Below are positions 49,736 through 58,651 of a DNA stretch of 64,000 nt, piece by piece. How positions within the stretch are numbered: the first letter of the stretch is position 1; the number at the start of each line of letters is the position of its first letter. The DNA lies in the NCBI GenBank assembly GCA_026954325.1, contig JAIXKK010000152.1, forward strand, positions 1 through 64,000, given 5' to 3'. The translations under genes were made by a program, and so were the position numbers. A model generated the notes under the pieces. It did no database searches and was not told the DNA's origin. It saw only the letters and a program-made list of their open reading frames with translations. This DNA is from Bryobacterales bacterium (GTDB lineage Bacteria; Acidobacteriota; Terriglobia; Bryobacterales; Bryobacteraceae).

Positions 49736-51670
49736 TCACTCCTTTGTGATCCATGCGGTCTTCAGGCTGAGGTCGCGGCCCACGAGCCAGTGTTCTCCGC
49801 CGATGGTCACATCCAACTCGACGCGGGGTTGGCCGGGTTGGAACGTTCCTTTGACGCGAACGGAAGGGCGCGGCGGCGGGGCGCCGTCATATGGCGCGAG
49901 CAGCGTCACAAACACCGCCGGCGCGGGATGCTGATGACGATAAAGCGCCACTTGCCGCGTCTGCTTGTGGTTCAATGTGTAACTGATCTGGCCTTCTTCG
50001 ATTTCCAGGCTGGCCTGGCTTTCCGGCGGCGCCCAGACCAGCAGGTTGGCGCCTTGGGCAAAACCGGTTCGCGCCCATTTCTCCCCTTGGTCCACCTGAA
50101 TCGTGCCGGGAGGAAAGGGGAAACGCAGTTCCAGCCTGCCCGGCGCATCGCCCAGTGCCTCATCGACGAAGACGAACCACCGTCTGCCGGTGAAGAAGAC
50201 GGTCCGCCGGTGGGTGAGACGCGGGTAGGATTCGTTTTCAAACACCAGCGTGTCTCCAGCGGCGCCCGTCCGCCAAAGGAGATGCCGGTGCGCGTTCCGC
50301 GAGTTGGCCCCATCGAGCGTAAGCGTCGCATGCGCGGCGGTGCGGCTGAACCAGTCGCGCTCATTGGCAAACGGCGTGTCCGGGTAAGCAAACGATCCGC
50401 TGTCCTCAATCAGCCAGCGTCTTCCGGCATATAATTCGAACGTGCCGTTGTCGGGTTGATCGTGCGCGGAGATGGCGGGCGGGCTCGAGTGCAGCGCGAG
50501 GTAGGTGGCGTCACGATCCCAGCCCGAGCGGAAGAAGTACATTCCTGATTCGGGGAATGCGCGTGAGAGCCAGTGGGGCGCGCTCGCCTTGCCGCTATCC
50601 GTGACGGCGAAGAACTCGGGCCGGTCGAACAGCCTGGCTGCCAGCAGCAGGTCGGATGGATCCGGCTTGCCCTCCGGCGGCCGCCGTCCGTCCCCGAACA
50701 TGGGTTGCCATCCGTCGGGAGCGGTCATGGCGAACCAGACGTCGAACATTTTCGCGGTCAGGTCACGCAACGGCGGCGGGGCGGGCAGACCGTTGGCATC
50801 GGCCAGCAGCAGCGTGTGGAGCATCAGCGACGCCACCAGTTGGTGATAGTTCGGCGTCCACTCGCGCTGAACGCCCTCCGGGGTCACCTGGCGCGGCAGG
50901 TTGTCGGAGAGCACTTCCCACGCTTTGGCGATCCAGCGGCCCGAATCCTTGAACTCGGGGAACATCACCCCCAGTCGCAGCAACCCCACGGCCTCGATGA
51001 CGGCCTTGTTGTGAGGCGTCGTTCTTGGGTAGAGCGACATTTTGCGTCCGTGGTCGTAAACGCTGGCGAGCAGCGTTTGGAGGAAACCGGCATCCATTGC
51101 CGGAGAAGTCCTCAGCAGGTCGAAAGCTTCGGCGAAGCGGGCGGCGCGGATGCCCACCTGGATATCGAGCCAGGCGAAGTGTTTCGGGTCCACCGGGTGC
51201 TTGCCTATCCAGTCGGCGGTGAGGTCCATCCAGCCGCGGGCGTAAGCGGTGTCGTGTGTCGAGACCCAAGCCCGCAGCAGGGGCGTTTGCCAATAGAAGC
51301 GCTGGACGCCCGCCACCCACTCGATGTCACGGACCGGGTCCGCCATCCAGTTGATATCGGCGCCGTAGCGCTGTGGCGGGTAGCCCAGTCCGGCGTCGAG
51401 GACGTGAGCGAGAGTGGCGCGCGCCGAGGCGATTTCCGCGGCGCCGGCCGGAGAGATCCGGGTGTCGTACCGCACCGTCTTCCGGGTTCTGTAGTAATCA
51501 AGCAGCCGCGCCATGGCGAGGGCATGGTTGCCGGCTGCTTCGCGGACCGGCCCCAGGCCGGGACGGTCCAAATCGAGATGCTCCAGCACGCGTTCCGGCG
51601 GGCACGGCGAGAGGGCGGGTTGAGCCCACGCCACACTCGCCGCCCCCGCCAGCAAACAAAACCAACGCAT
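49736..51670 (-). CDS. Exported heparinase II/III-like protein
   Basis: A 644-residue polysaccharide-lyase-like protein with leader MRWFCLLAGAASVAWAQ. An N-terminal alpha/alpha toroid (about 20-350) includes WMADPVRDIEWVAGVQRFYW and REWTPNYHQLVASLML with the Asn-Tyr-His region expected in heparinase II/III (PL12/15) proteins. The C-terminal beta-sandwich (about 375-640) begins YFFRSGWDRDATYLALHSSP and contains AHDQPDNGTFELYAGRRWLIEDSGS. It would cleave uronate-containing polysaccharides by elimination. It lies directly downstream of a TonB receptor gene on the same strand, as in a small polysaccharide-use locus. The 290-bp gap after it (49446-49735) holds nothing I recognise. Confidence 0.87.
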   Translation of the reverse strand: MRWFCLLAGAASVAWAQPALSPCPPERVLEHLDLDRPGLGPVREAAGNHALAMARLLDYYRTRKTVRYDTRISPAGAAEIASARATLAHVLDAGLGYPPQRYGADINWMADPVRDIEWVAGVQRFYWQTPLLRAWVSTHDTAYARGWMDLTADWIGKHPVDPKHFAWLDIQVGIRAARFAEAFDLLRTSPAMDAGFLQTLLASVYDHGRKMSLYPRTTPHNKAVIEAVGLLRLGVMFPEFKDSGRWIAKAWEVLSDNLPRQVTPEGVQREWTPNYHQLVASLMLHTLLLADANGLPAPPPLRDLTAKMFDVWFAMTAPDGWQPMFGDGRRPPEGKPDPSDLLLAARLFDRPEFFAVTDSGKASAPHWLSRAFPESGMYFFRSGWDRDATYLALHSSPPAISAHDQPDNGTFELYAGRRWLIEDSGSFAYPDTPFANERDWFSRTAAHATLTLDGANSRNAHRHLLWRTGAAGDTLVFENESYPRLTHRRTVFFTGRRWFVFVDEALGDAPGRLELRFPFPPGTIQVDQGEKWARTGFAQGANLLVWAPPESQASLEIEEGQISYTLNHKQTRQVALYRHQHPAPAVFVTLLAPYDGAPPPRPSVRVKGTFQPGQPRVELDVTIGGEHWLVGRDLSLKTAWITKE

Positions 51671-51733
51671 AAAGTGTTGTGTCCTCTGCCGTCCGGACCA
51701 TTCTTTCATGCCCGGCGCCGCCATGCCCAGAGC

Positions 51734-54700
51734 CTAGAAGTAGAGCTTCGCGCCGAGTTGGATCACGCGGGTTGTGATGCCCGTCACGCCGCCTCCGATT
51801 TTGCCGAAGTTGACTGAAGTGATGCTTCGATCGACAGCATACGAATCGGGATTGTAGTTGTTGAAGATGTTGTAGAACTCGGTGCGAAATTCAAACCGCG
51901 TGCGCTCGGTGATGGCGAAGAACTTGTTCGCGGCGAAATCGAAGTTGGTCATGCCCGGGGCGCGGATCGCGTTCCGGGTCATATTGCCGAACCGGCCGTA
52001 GGGCGCAAAGGTGAACGCGTTCGTGTTGAACCAGCGGTTCCAGGTTCTCTGGCCGCCCGGAAGGTTCGCCGCTTGCCCGGAAACAAAATCGGGGCGGGAG
52101 AGCACGCCGGTGCCGGTGGTGTCGCGGTTAGCGCCGATGGTGGCGGGGAAACCGCTTTGGAAAAGCGCGATCGTGGAAACCTGCCATCCGCCGAGCAGTG
52201 TCCGGGTCAGGCCTCGCGAACCCTTGAAGAAGGGCAGGTCGTAGAGCACGGTGGTCACCGAGCGCTGGGTGACGTCAAAGGCCGCCAGCGCCTTCTCATT
52301 CGCGAAGTTGTACATATCCTGAATGCCGCCGGGGAGCACGCCGACGCCGTACAGGCCGCCCATATCCGTGGGGCTGTCGATCGCCTTCGAGTAGGTGTAG
52401 GCATGGAGCAGCGTCACGCCGCCGCCGATCCGCCTCTCGAGTTTGACTTGCAGGGAGTGGTAGTTGGACATGCCGACGGTCTTCTCACCGGTAATGGGGC
52501 GGAGGAACGCCTGATTCGGGCGCCGCGCGTTGATGGAGGGCAGCCCGGGCGTGCGCGGATCCACGACATCGATGGGCCTGTTCACATCGCCCACGGTGGC
52601 GATGAGACGGCTCCCCTTCGACCCGACGTAGCCCACGTCGAGAAGAAAGCTACCGGGCAGTTTTTTCTGCACGGTGAGGTTCCACTGCTGAACCATCTGC
52701 GATTTCATGTTCTGGTCCACGGCGAAGTTGCTGACGCGGTTGGAAGCCACGCCGGCGCCGGTAAAGGGATTGGCGAACATGATGTCGGGTATGCCGCTCA
52801 ACGATCCGGTGACGCTGGCCGATGTGGTGGAGTTATAGGCGATGGGCAGGTTGTCGAGTTCGGAGGTGGTGATGGGGATGTAGTAGATTCCGTAGCCGCC
52901 GCGAATGACCGCGTCATCGGAGAACGACGGCCGGTAGGCGAAGCCGAGGCGCGGGCTGAAATTCTTATGATCTCCGCACTGGACGGCCCGTCCGCAGGTG
53001 GCGTTGGTGGGGTCCACCTGCCGGGTGGGGAGGAAGCCGTTCAGTTCGATGTCCAGGATCTTGTTGTTGACTTCGATCCAGGGCCGGAAGTAGTCGTAGC
53101 GGACGCCGAGAGTCAGGCTGAGGCGCGGAGTGACCTTCCAATCGTCATTGACAAAGTAGGAATGCCACCATGTGCGTAGTTCATGCTTCGACGGGTTCGG
53201 GTTGATGGACCCCGTCCGCACGTAGCCGAGCATGAAGTCCGCCAGCGCCGATCCGGTGTAGAGTCCGTCGAAGCTGAAGACGCCGCGCGGCGAGTTGGCG
53301 TGGTCGAGCGTCTCGATCCGGTAGGTGACATCGCCGCCGAACTTGAGGAAGTGGCTGCCGCGCTGCCAGGAGAGTGTATCCACATACTCGAAATTGTCTT
53401 CCGAGCCATCCTGGGGGCCGATGTTCCGAACCATCGAGAACACGCTGTAGTCGCCGTCGGGGCCGCTGATGCTGGCGGTAGGCGGACCAAACGTGCGCGG
53501 GTCCTTGCTCGCCATGGGAATGCCCATCTTGTTGGCGACGTCGTAGGCCGGGTCAAAGCTCGAGCCCATCTTCTGGAAGGCTTCCAGACTGTTCAGGCCG
53601 CCGCGGAATTCGTTCACGACGCGGGGAGAGAACGTGTGGATCCAGGAACCCACCAGGTGCCGGGACGTCTGTCCCGGGCTGTATTCGTCGTGGCCCCAGA
53701 AGGGAATGCCGGTCGACAACCGGTCGTCAATCACGATGCGGAAAAAGAGGGCGTCATTGCTGGTGAGTGAGTGGTCGATGCGTCCGAGGTAGTTGTTCTG
53801 CCACGGAATCACGCTGGGAGCGGCTGCCAGGAAGTTGTAATTGCCGGCGGTGATGTTCGGCATCGGGGTGAAGCCTAACAGCACCTGGGACGGCTTGCTG
53901 AGGAACTGTTTCGGGATGATGTTGTTGACGATGCCTATATTCAGCGGGTCCTTGAGCGTGATGGGCTGGCCGGTACGGGCATTCACCAGGCCCCGGAAGT
54001 CTCCGTTGCGCGCGGCGTCTGTCGGCACGATGGCATACCGCGCCGGAGCGCCTTGCGCCATCTTGCCGCTTTCCCAGTTGAAGAAGAAGAACGTCTTATC
54101 CTTGCCGTTGTACAGTTTCGGGACCAGGAGAGGGCCGCCGATCCTGGCGCCGTATTGGTTGCGGTTCAACCGCGGCGGTGAGACACTCTTGCCCGCCACG
54201 GCGTCGTAGGTCTGGGTGAGGTCGTTATTGCGGTTGAATTCCCACAGCGCTCCGGTGAAGCGGTTGTCCCCTCTACGGGTGGTGAGGTTCACGTGGGCTC
54301 CGGGGGCCCCGCCCATTTCCGCGGAGTAGGTGCTGGTCTCCACCTTGAACTCGGAGAGGGAGTCAACGGAAGGGGAGAAGGGGTAGTAAACCTGGCCGAC
54401 CGAGAACTCGATGCCATCGAGGTAGAAGCGGTTGAAGGTATCGCGGTTTCCGTTGGCGGACATGTTGGTGCTGCCGTAAGACTGGTCGCTCTGACCGATG
54501 GAACCCCGGGCGGAGCGCGCGGCCATGGAGCCTGGGGTGGCTCCCTGAACACCGGGAACAAGTTGAGCAAGCTGAACAAAGTTGCGGCCGTTCAGCGGAA
54601 GATCAGTGATCTTGCTGCTGTCGATGACGGTACCCACGGTCGCATTCTCCGTCTGGAGAACCGCCGCCGAAGCCTCCACCGTGACTCGTTCGCTGACATC

Positions 54701-55024
54701 ACCCACCTTCAAGGTGAAATCCAAACGGGCGGTCTGCTGCGTATCCAACGTAATAGCCGCCTGCTGGGCCTGGAACCCGCTGCTGGCGGCGCTGACGCTA
54801 TACGCGCCCGGTTTGAGAAACGGAAGCGAGTAGTTACCCGAACCGTCACTCCTGGTTTCTCGCCGGACGTTGTCCGCCTGCCCGATTGCGGTGATCGCAA
54901 CATCGGGCACCACGGCGCCGGAAACGTCTCTCACTACGCCCACGATGGTGGCGAAGTTTTGCTGCGAGCACAGCGGCAAAGTCGACGCCAATGTAAGGAA
55001 CGCAAACGCGATAGTCTTCTTCAT
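51734..55024 (-). CDS. TonB-dependent receptor with carboxypeptidase-regulatory-like N-terminal domain (Oar-like)
   Basis: A 1,096-residue outer-membrane protein. After the leader MKKTIAFAFLTLASTLPLCS comes a CarboxypepD_reg-like beta domain (about 27-110: TIVGVVRDVSGAVVPDVAITA), a plug domain (about 120-235: DLPLNGRNFVQLAQLVPGVQG) and a long beta-barrel. The final segment YNPDSYAVDRS...RVIQLGAKLYF ends with the aromatic residue expected of outer-membrane barrels. Acidobacteria have many such proteins for import of large substrates. The heparinase-like gene follows, and a membrane-anchored regulator is divergent. No TonB box could be fixed with certainty. Confidence 0.93.
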   Translation of the reverse strand: MKKTIAFAFLTLASTLPLCSQQNFATIVGVVRDVSGAVVPDVAITAIGQADNVRRETRSDGSGNYSLPFLKPGAYSVSAASSGFQAQQAAITLDTQQTARLDFTLKVGDVSERVTVEASAAVLQTENATVGTVIDSSKITDLPLNGRNFVQLAQLVPGVQGATPGSMAARSARGSIGQSDQSYGSTNMSANGNRDTFNRFYLDGIEFSVGQVYYPFSPSVDSLSEFKVETSTYSAEMGGAPGAHVNLTTRRGDNRFTGALWEFNRNNDLTQTYDAVAGKSVSPPRLNRNQYGARIGGPLLVPKLYNGKDKTFFFFNWESGKMAQGAPARYAIVPTDAARNGDFRGLVNARTGQPITLKDPLNIGIVNNIIPKQFLSKPSQVLLGFTPMPNITAGNYNFLAAAPSVIPWQNNYLGRIDHSLTSNDALFFRIVIDDRLSTGIPFWGHDEYSPGQTSRHLVGSWIHTFSPRVVNEFRGGLNSLEAFQKMGSSFDPAYDVANKMGIPMASKDPRTFGPPTASISGPDGDYSVFSMVRNIGPQDGSEDNFEYVDTLSWQRGSHFLKFGGDVTYRIETLDHANSPRGVFSFDGLYTGSALADFMLGYVRTGSINPNPSKHELRTWWHSYFVNDDWKVTPRLSLTLGVRYDYFRPWIEVNNKILDIELNGFLPTRQVDPTNATCGRAVQCGDHKNFSPRLGFAYRPSFSDDAVIRGGYGIYYIPITTSELDNLPIAYNSTTSASVTGSLSGIPDIMFANPFTGAGVASNRVSNFAVDQNMKSQMVQQWNLTVQKKLPGSFLLDVGYVGSKGSRLIATVGDVNRPIDVVDPRTPGLPSINARRPNQAFLRPITGEKTVGMSNYHSLQVKLERRIGGGVTLLHAYTYSKAIDSPTDMGGLYGVGVLPGGIQDMYNFANEKALAAFDVTQRSVTTVLYDLPFFKGSRGLTRTLLGGWQVSTIALFQSGFPATIGANRDTTGTGVLSRPDFVSGQAANLPGGQRTWNRWFNTNAFTFAPYGRFGNMTRNAIRAPGMTNFDFAANKFFAITERTRFEFRTEFYNIFNNYNPDSYAVDRSITSVNFGKIGGGVTGITTRVIQLGAKLYF

Positions 55025-55054
55025 CGATCTTCTCCCGTTTCCGAGGCACGAAAC

Positions 55055-55083
55055 ATTATATAAATTACCCCCTGATGAGATAA
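55055..55083 (-). promoter_or_regulatory. Likely promoter of the TonB receptor gene
   Basis: In the 198-bp divergent gap, a perfect minus-strand TATAAT lies at 55060-55055, about 30 bp before the start codon at 55024. The -35 region 17 bp upstream is weak (TTATCT). A GGGAGAA Shine-Dalgarno precedes the start. The rest of the gap is AT-richer than the surroundings but shows no repeat I could name. Confidence 0.45.
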
Positions 55084-55222
55084 TCGATGGTAAACGCGAA
55101 AGGCGCTGGCGGCAACGTTTGTTGCAGTTCGAAGAACGTTACAAGATGCCGTAACGTGCGTGTACATTCCTGATTGCAGGATGTTTGCACATTGCGGTAC
55201 GCTAAGGCGAGGTATCACAATC

Positions 55223-56518
55223 ATGGCTGGCTCGGTGGGGGGAAGCGCGGAGGGCCACACTCTCTCTCCTCACATGAGTGAGGGTGACAGAACGCGGATC
55301 AGGGAACAGTTAGCGCGAATTCTGGAGTCTCGTGCTTTTGAAGGCAGCCACCGGTGCCAGGAACTGCTTCAATATCTCGTCTCGAAGACTCTCGAGAGCG
55401 ATTGTCCGAACCTCAAGGAGCGGTTAATCGGCGCCGAGGTATTCGGGCGCGACTACGGGTACGACACCTCGAGCGATGCCATCGTCCGGGTGAAGGCGAA
55501 CGAGATCCGAAAACGTCTGGCGCAGTATTACGACCAGGCAGGCCGTGGTGATACACTGCGAATCCATCTGCCGGTCGGGTCGTATGTTCCGCGCTTTTTC
55601 GTGGTCGGGCAATTTCCGTCCGCGATCGAGGAAACGCAATCCTCCTTGCCTCCGGGCGGGGATGCTCCGCGGGCCACCGAATCCATCGCGTCGCGTCCAC
55701 GGTTCCGATGGTGGTGGCTGTTGCCGGTTGCGCTCGTTTCACTGTCAATTTGGGCGTTTTGGCCCCATTTCAGCCCCCAGCGCCCAATCGATGTGTTTTG
55801 GGAGCCTTTCTTCAAGGCCGGTCCGCCAGTGGTGGTCTGCATCCCGGCCAGCGACCGGATTTTCCTGCCGGAGGAAGCAGTCAGGCAAATGGCGGAATCC
55901 GGGAGGCAGGGACTTGGCCAGATGAGCATGGCCTTAAAAGTACCGGATGTGCGGGTGGTTCCGAACGGGCAGACGTCGGTGCAGAATATACGGGCGACGC
56001 TGAGCATTGCAACCTACCTCTCGCAGAACAAGAAACCGATCCAGTTCGGGCTTGCCTCAGAGGTGTCGCTCGAACAGATTCGGCGGGGCAGGGTAGTGCT
56101 GATCGGAGGATTCCGGAACCCATGGGCTGATGCTCTAAACCAGCAGATGCGATACAGGTTCGAGACATCACTTAAAGGAAGTCACGAGACTTCGTGGATA
56201 AGTGACAGTAGCGCGGAAGGAAAATCGGTTTGGGCGGTCCCCGATCTCTGGCCATTCGGCAGGCAGGTGGTGGACTACGCGATTATCTCCCGGTTCTTCG
56301 ATCCATCGAGTGGACAGATCGTAATCGCTCTGTCCGGGCTCAACGGTTTCGGAACTCAGGTGGCGGCGGAGTTTCTGACGGATCCGAAGTACTGGTCGCG
56401 ATTTGCGCAACTTGCCCCCGAGGGTTGGGATCGAAAGAACTGCCAGATTGTTCTGGAGACGAAGGTCATCCGGGAACTGCCCGGTCCGCCGAAGGTATTG
56501 GCGGTCCACACGTGGTGA
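55223..56518 (+). CDS. Membrane-anchored winged-helix-type regulator-like protein (acidobacterial family)
   Basis: A 431-residue protein of a type common in Acidobacteria. Residues about 24-125 form the conserved N-terminal domain (ELLQYLVSKTLESDC, LKERLIGAEVFGRDYGYDT, DAIVRVKANEIRKRLAQYY, RIHLPVGSYVPRF) that resembles the DNA-binding part of ToxR/CadC-like and adenylate-cyclase-linked regulators. One membrane helix (about 162-180) separates it from a periplasmic C-terminal region without recognised domain. It is divergent from the TonB receptor and may sense its substrate; that is inference. Start ATG 55223 was preferred because GAGG lies upstream; GTG 55160 is an alternative. Confidence 0.75.
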   Translation: MAGSVGGSAEGHTLSPHMSEGDRTRIREQLARILESRAFEGSHRCQELLQYLVSKTLESDCPNLKERLIGAEVFGRDYGYDTSSDAIVRVKANEIRKRLAQYYDQAGRGDTLRIHLPVGSYVPRFFVVGQFPSAIEETQSSLPPGGDAPRATESIASRPRFRWWWLLPVALVSLSIWAFWPHFSPQRPIDVFWEPFFKAGPPVVVCIPASDRIFLPEEAVRQMAESGRQGLGQMSMALKVPDVRVVPNGQTSVQNIRATLSIATYLSQNKKPIQFGLASEVSLEQIRRGRVVLIGGFRNPWADALNQQMRYRFETSLKGSHETSWISDSSAEGKSVWAVPDLWPFGRQVVDYAIISRFFDPSSGQIVIALSGLNGFGTQVAAEFLTDPKYWSRFAQLAPEGWDRKNCQIVLETKVIRELPGPPKVLAVHTW

Positions 56519-56534
56519 TTTCCGATAACGTGTA

Positions 56535-56645
56535 TTATGTAAACTTTACGAGCCCCATTTGGCCGGTCACCGGCGCATTCCGCGATCGGGCGCCATCGAT
56601 CTTGGCAAACTCCCGTTCGTTACCGGTGACGAGTGTGCATCCCCA
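56535..56645 (-). pseudogene. C-terminal fragment of a VapC-like PIN-domain toxin
   Basis: The minus strand just past the amber-interrupted gene reads GCTLVTGNEREFAKIDGAR before a stop at 56535. This is the usual last motif of VapC toxins (TLVTxNxREF..). The rest of the PIN domain, with its acidic residues, is missing, and no antitoxin gene is nearby. An 8-bp inverted repeat GTCACCGG/CCGGTGAC lies within it. Best read as a short remnant of a toxin-antitoxin pair. Confidence 0.45.
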
Positions 56646-56650
56646 GCCCC

Positions 56651-56776
56651 CTATTCGTTCGGCGGCTTCGCCGGGGTTGGCTGGGCGGGTTGTTCCTTGG
56701 TGACATCCTCGGGAAGCGGTTCCGGCGTCTCGAACTTGATGGTCGCCTCCGCGCCGAACTTGCGGTACATGCGGAA
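56651..56776 (-). other. Coding-like extension after an in-frame amber codon
   Basis: Directly after the TAG at 56777-56779 the same frame stays open for 41 codons, starting FRMYRKFGAEATIKFE and ending with a Pro-rich tail (QPAQPTPAKPPNE) and a second TAG at 56651. The sequence has the composition and phase of coding DNA and looks like the true C-terminus of the upstream gene. A single GAG to TAG change would explain it. Confidence 0.55.
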
Positions 56777-57745
56777 CTAGACCTCGTTCTTCACCAGCGT
56801 GCGTCCCTCGCGCATCCGGATCTCGGCGCGGAGCGGAAGGACATGTTCGGCCTCGCCGATCTTGATGAAATCGTAATCGAGCGTCGTCCTCGCCAACTGG
56901 ATTGGAAAAGTGGGCGGAATGTCGATTGCCTCCAGGGTGATCCGGGTAACGGTGAGCAGGTCCGCGTCCACGTAGATCAGTCCCCGGTAGGCGGGAACGA
57001 TCTCCATGGTGCGCTGGTAGTCGATGCGCCACTGTGATCTCGATTGGGACACGCTGTAAGCATAGACATGGTTCCGGCGGCCCCGGAGCGTTCCCCAGCG
57101 CAGCCAGTGGAACCGGGTCTCTGTCTTCGGGTCGAAGACCTCCTTCATCATGCTGCCGAACTCGCCGCTCGAGGTGGCCCCGCCGAGTTTGTCATGCGTC
57201 GTATCGGCAAGGCGGCCATCCACGGTCACCACTTTATAGTCTTCCTTCTGCTCGAAGTAGGTAAGCTTTTCGGTGATGGTGTCCATGCCGCGCCAGAATT
57301 CGAGGCCGGTGGGGTCGTAGTAACGGCGGGTGACCTGGGTACAAATGAAGTCCGGCAGGCGCTTGCTGTAATTCATTGCATAGTCCCGGGCCTGGTCGAG
57401 CACGCGGCGCTGTTCTTCGGGCGGCGGCGGAGGAATCACGGGGGCGGCGGGCCTGGCTACGGCGGCGGCTGGTTTCGGGAGGGTTTGCGAGGCATCCACC
57501 AGGTTGCGCAGCGCCTCGACGGTCTTGGGTCCAAGTCCCTTCCCCTGCCATACCTCGATGGTGCGGTCGTCCAACCGCTCGGTGAGTTGGACCTTCTTTA
57601 CGTATTCGGCGACGCGTTTGTCTTCCTGTTTGAGTTTGATCGAGGACTCGATGAAGCTGGTCAACTGCTGAATATTCAGCTTGAGCTGGGCGGAGGCGGA
57701 GGCGGCGAGCAATCCGGCGAGGACTACCGCGCGTATGAACCACAT
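56777..57745 (-). CDS. Exported hypothetical protein, probably shortened by an amber codon
   Basis: A 322-residue protein with leader MWFIRAVVLAGLLAASASAQ, a helical, charged region (about 21-90: KLNIQQLTSFIESSIKLKQEDKR), a Pro/Ala linker, and a beta-rich part from about 115 (DYAMNYSKRLPDFICTQVTRR ... VVTVDGRLADTTHDKLGGATSSGEF ... HWLRWGTLRGRRNHVYAYSVS ... RGLIYVDADLLTVTRITLEA). Such proteins are recurrent in Acidobacteria; I know of no function. Its end NEV is followed by TAG and then by 41 further codons that look like the original C-terminus, so the gene may be a recent pseudogene. Confidence 0.75.
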   Translation of the reverse strand: MWFIRAVVLAGLLAASASAQLKLNIQQLTSFIESSIKLKQEDKRVAEYVKKVQLTERLDDRTIEVWQGKGLGPKTVEALRNLVDASQTLPKPAAAVARPAAPVIPPPPPEEQRRVLDQARDYAMNYSKRLPDFICTQVTRRYYDPTGLEFWRGMDTITEKLTYFEQKEDYKVVTVDGRLADTTHDKLGGATSSGEFGSMMKEVFDPKTETRFHWLRWGTLRGRRNHVYAYSVSQSRSQWRIDYQRTMEIVPAYRGLIYVDADLLTVTRITLEAIDIPPTFPIQLARTTLDYDFIKIGEAEHVLPLRAEIRMREGRTLVKNEV

Positions 57746-57804
57746 AGCTATATGATCGCTCAGGTTCTTTCGACGTGCCGCGGACAGGCCGGGTTGCGGC
57801 TTGC

Positions 57805-58464
57805 TCAGCCCTGACGAGTCTTGCGGCGCCACAGTCCGATGCCGAGCAAGGAAGTTCCGATCAGTCCGAAGGTGGCTGGTTCGGGTACGGGATTCTCGAT
57901 TCCCCTCCTGGGACCATCTGCCGAGCCGAGGTAGTTCAGGCCAAAGCTGACCCCGTTGCGCTGCGCCACGTCGAAACGCAGGGTGTTGGCGCCGGTCTGC
58001 AGGTACGATGTGATGTCCATCGTGACCTCCGTGTTGGCCTTGCATCCAACCGGAAAATCGGAGCACAGTTTGTAGGTGTTGCCGGAGCCCGGAGCTTCGG
58101 GCCGGACGAGAACGCTGTTGATGTAGAAGGCGGCCGAATCGTCAGCGCGGTAGGTGATGGTGGCCGTATTCGGCTCCCACGGCAGTGTCAGCAGTTCAAA
58201 GAACGAAACCACGGTTCCGTTCGAAGGGCTCATGTAATAGGGACTGGCGGGGTCGCCGGTATTGAAGTAGCTGACCCAGGAGGAGCCGGGAAGCGCGGCC
58301 GCCCACGCGGGATGTGGAGCGATGGCGATGGTGCCGCCGAGGCTGTTCCATTCATTCGGATCGGAAGGTGTTCCTTGGGAGGCGAAGGTGATGGTGGCGC
58401 CGGACAGCACGCCGGAGACGGGCAGCAGGAGCCCGAAGGTGAACAGGCAGCTTGACAGCTTCAC
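57805..58464 (-). CDS. PEP-CTERM sorting-domain protein
   Basis: A 219-residue secreted protein with leader MKLSSCLFTFGLLLPVSGVLSG and the C-terminal PEP-CTERM tripartite signal: PVPEPATFGLIGTSLLGIGL followed by the basic tail WRRKTRQG. The PEP motif is cut by an exosortase and the protein is released or attached to surface glycan. The body (NTATITYRADDSAAFYINSVLVRPE, TMDITSYLQTGANTLRFDV) resembles a beta-sandwich sugar-binding module. No exosortase gene is visible in the window. Confidence 0.88.
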   Translation of the reverse strand: MKLSSCLFTFGLLLPVSGVLSGATITFASQGTPSDPNEWNSLGGTIAIAPHPAWAAALPGSSWVSYFNTGDPASPYYMSPSNGTVVSFFELLTLPWEPNTATITYRADDSAAFYINSVLVRPEAPGSGNTYKLCSDFPVGCKANTEVTMDITSYLQTGANTLRFDVAQRNGVSFGLNYLGSADGPRRGIENPVPEPATFGLIGTSLLGIGLWRRKTRQG

Positions 58465-58651
58465 GGTGATTGAACCTCTACTTCTCAGTTAGTAAGTCTT
58501 TGTTTCTTCTGATTTATTGTCTTCACTGGAGCAGGGGCGCGGGGAGAACAGTTGGTACCGTGACGAGGTTAGAGTGGTACGCGGGAAAATAGGGTAAGCT
58601 AAACGGACCTACCCCGTACCCGGACGAGGCTGCGGGGCGGAGAGGAGGCGC

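Noticed and set aside
56777..56779. Amber codon read as pyrrolysine
   Set aside because: No pyl genes are seen, the protein is not a methylamine methyltransferase, and a second TAG ends the extension; a nonsense change is simpler.
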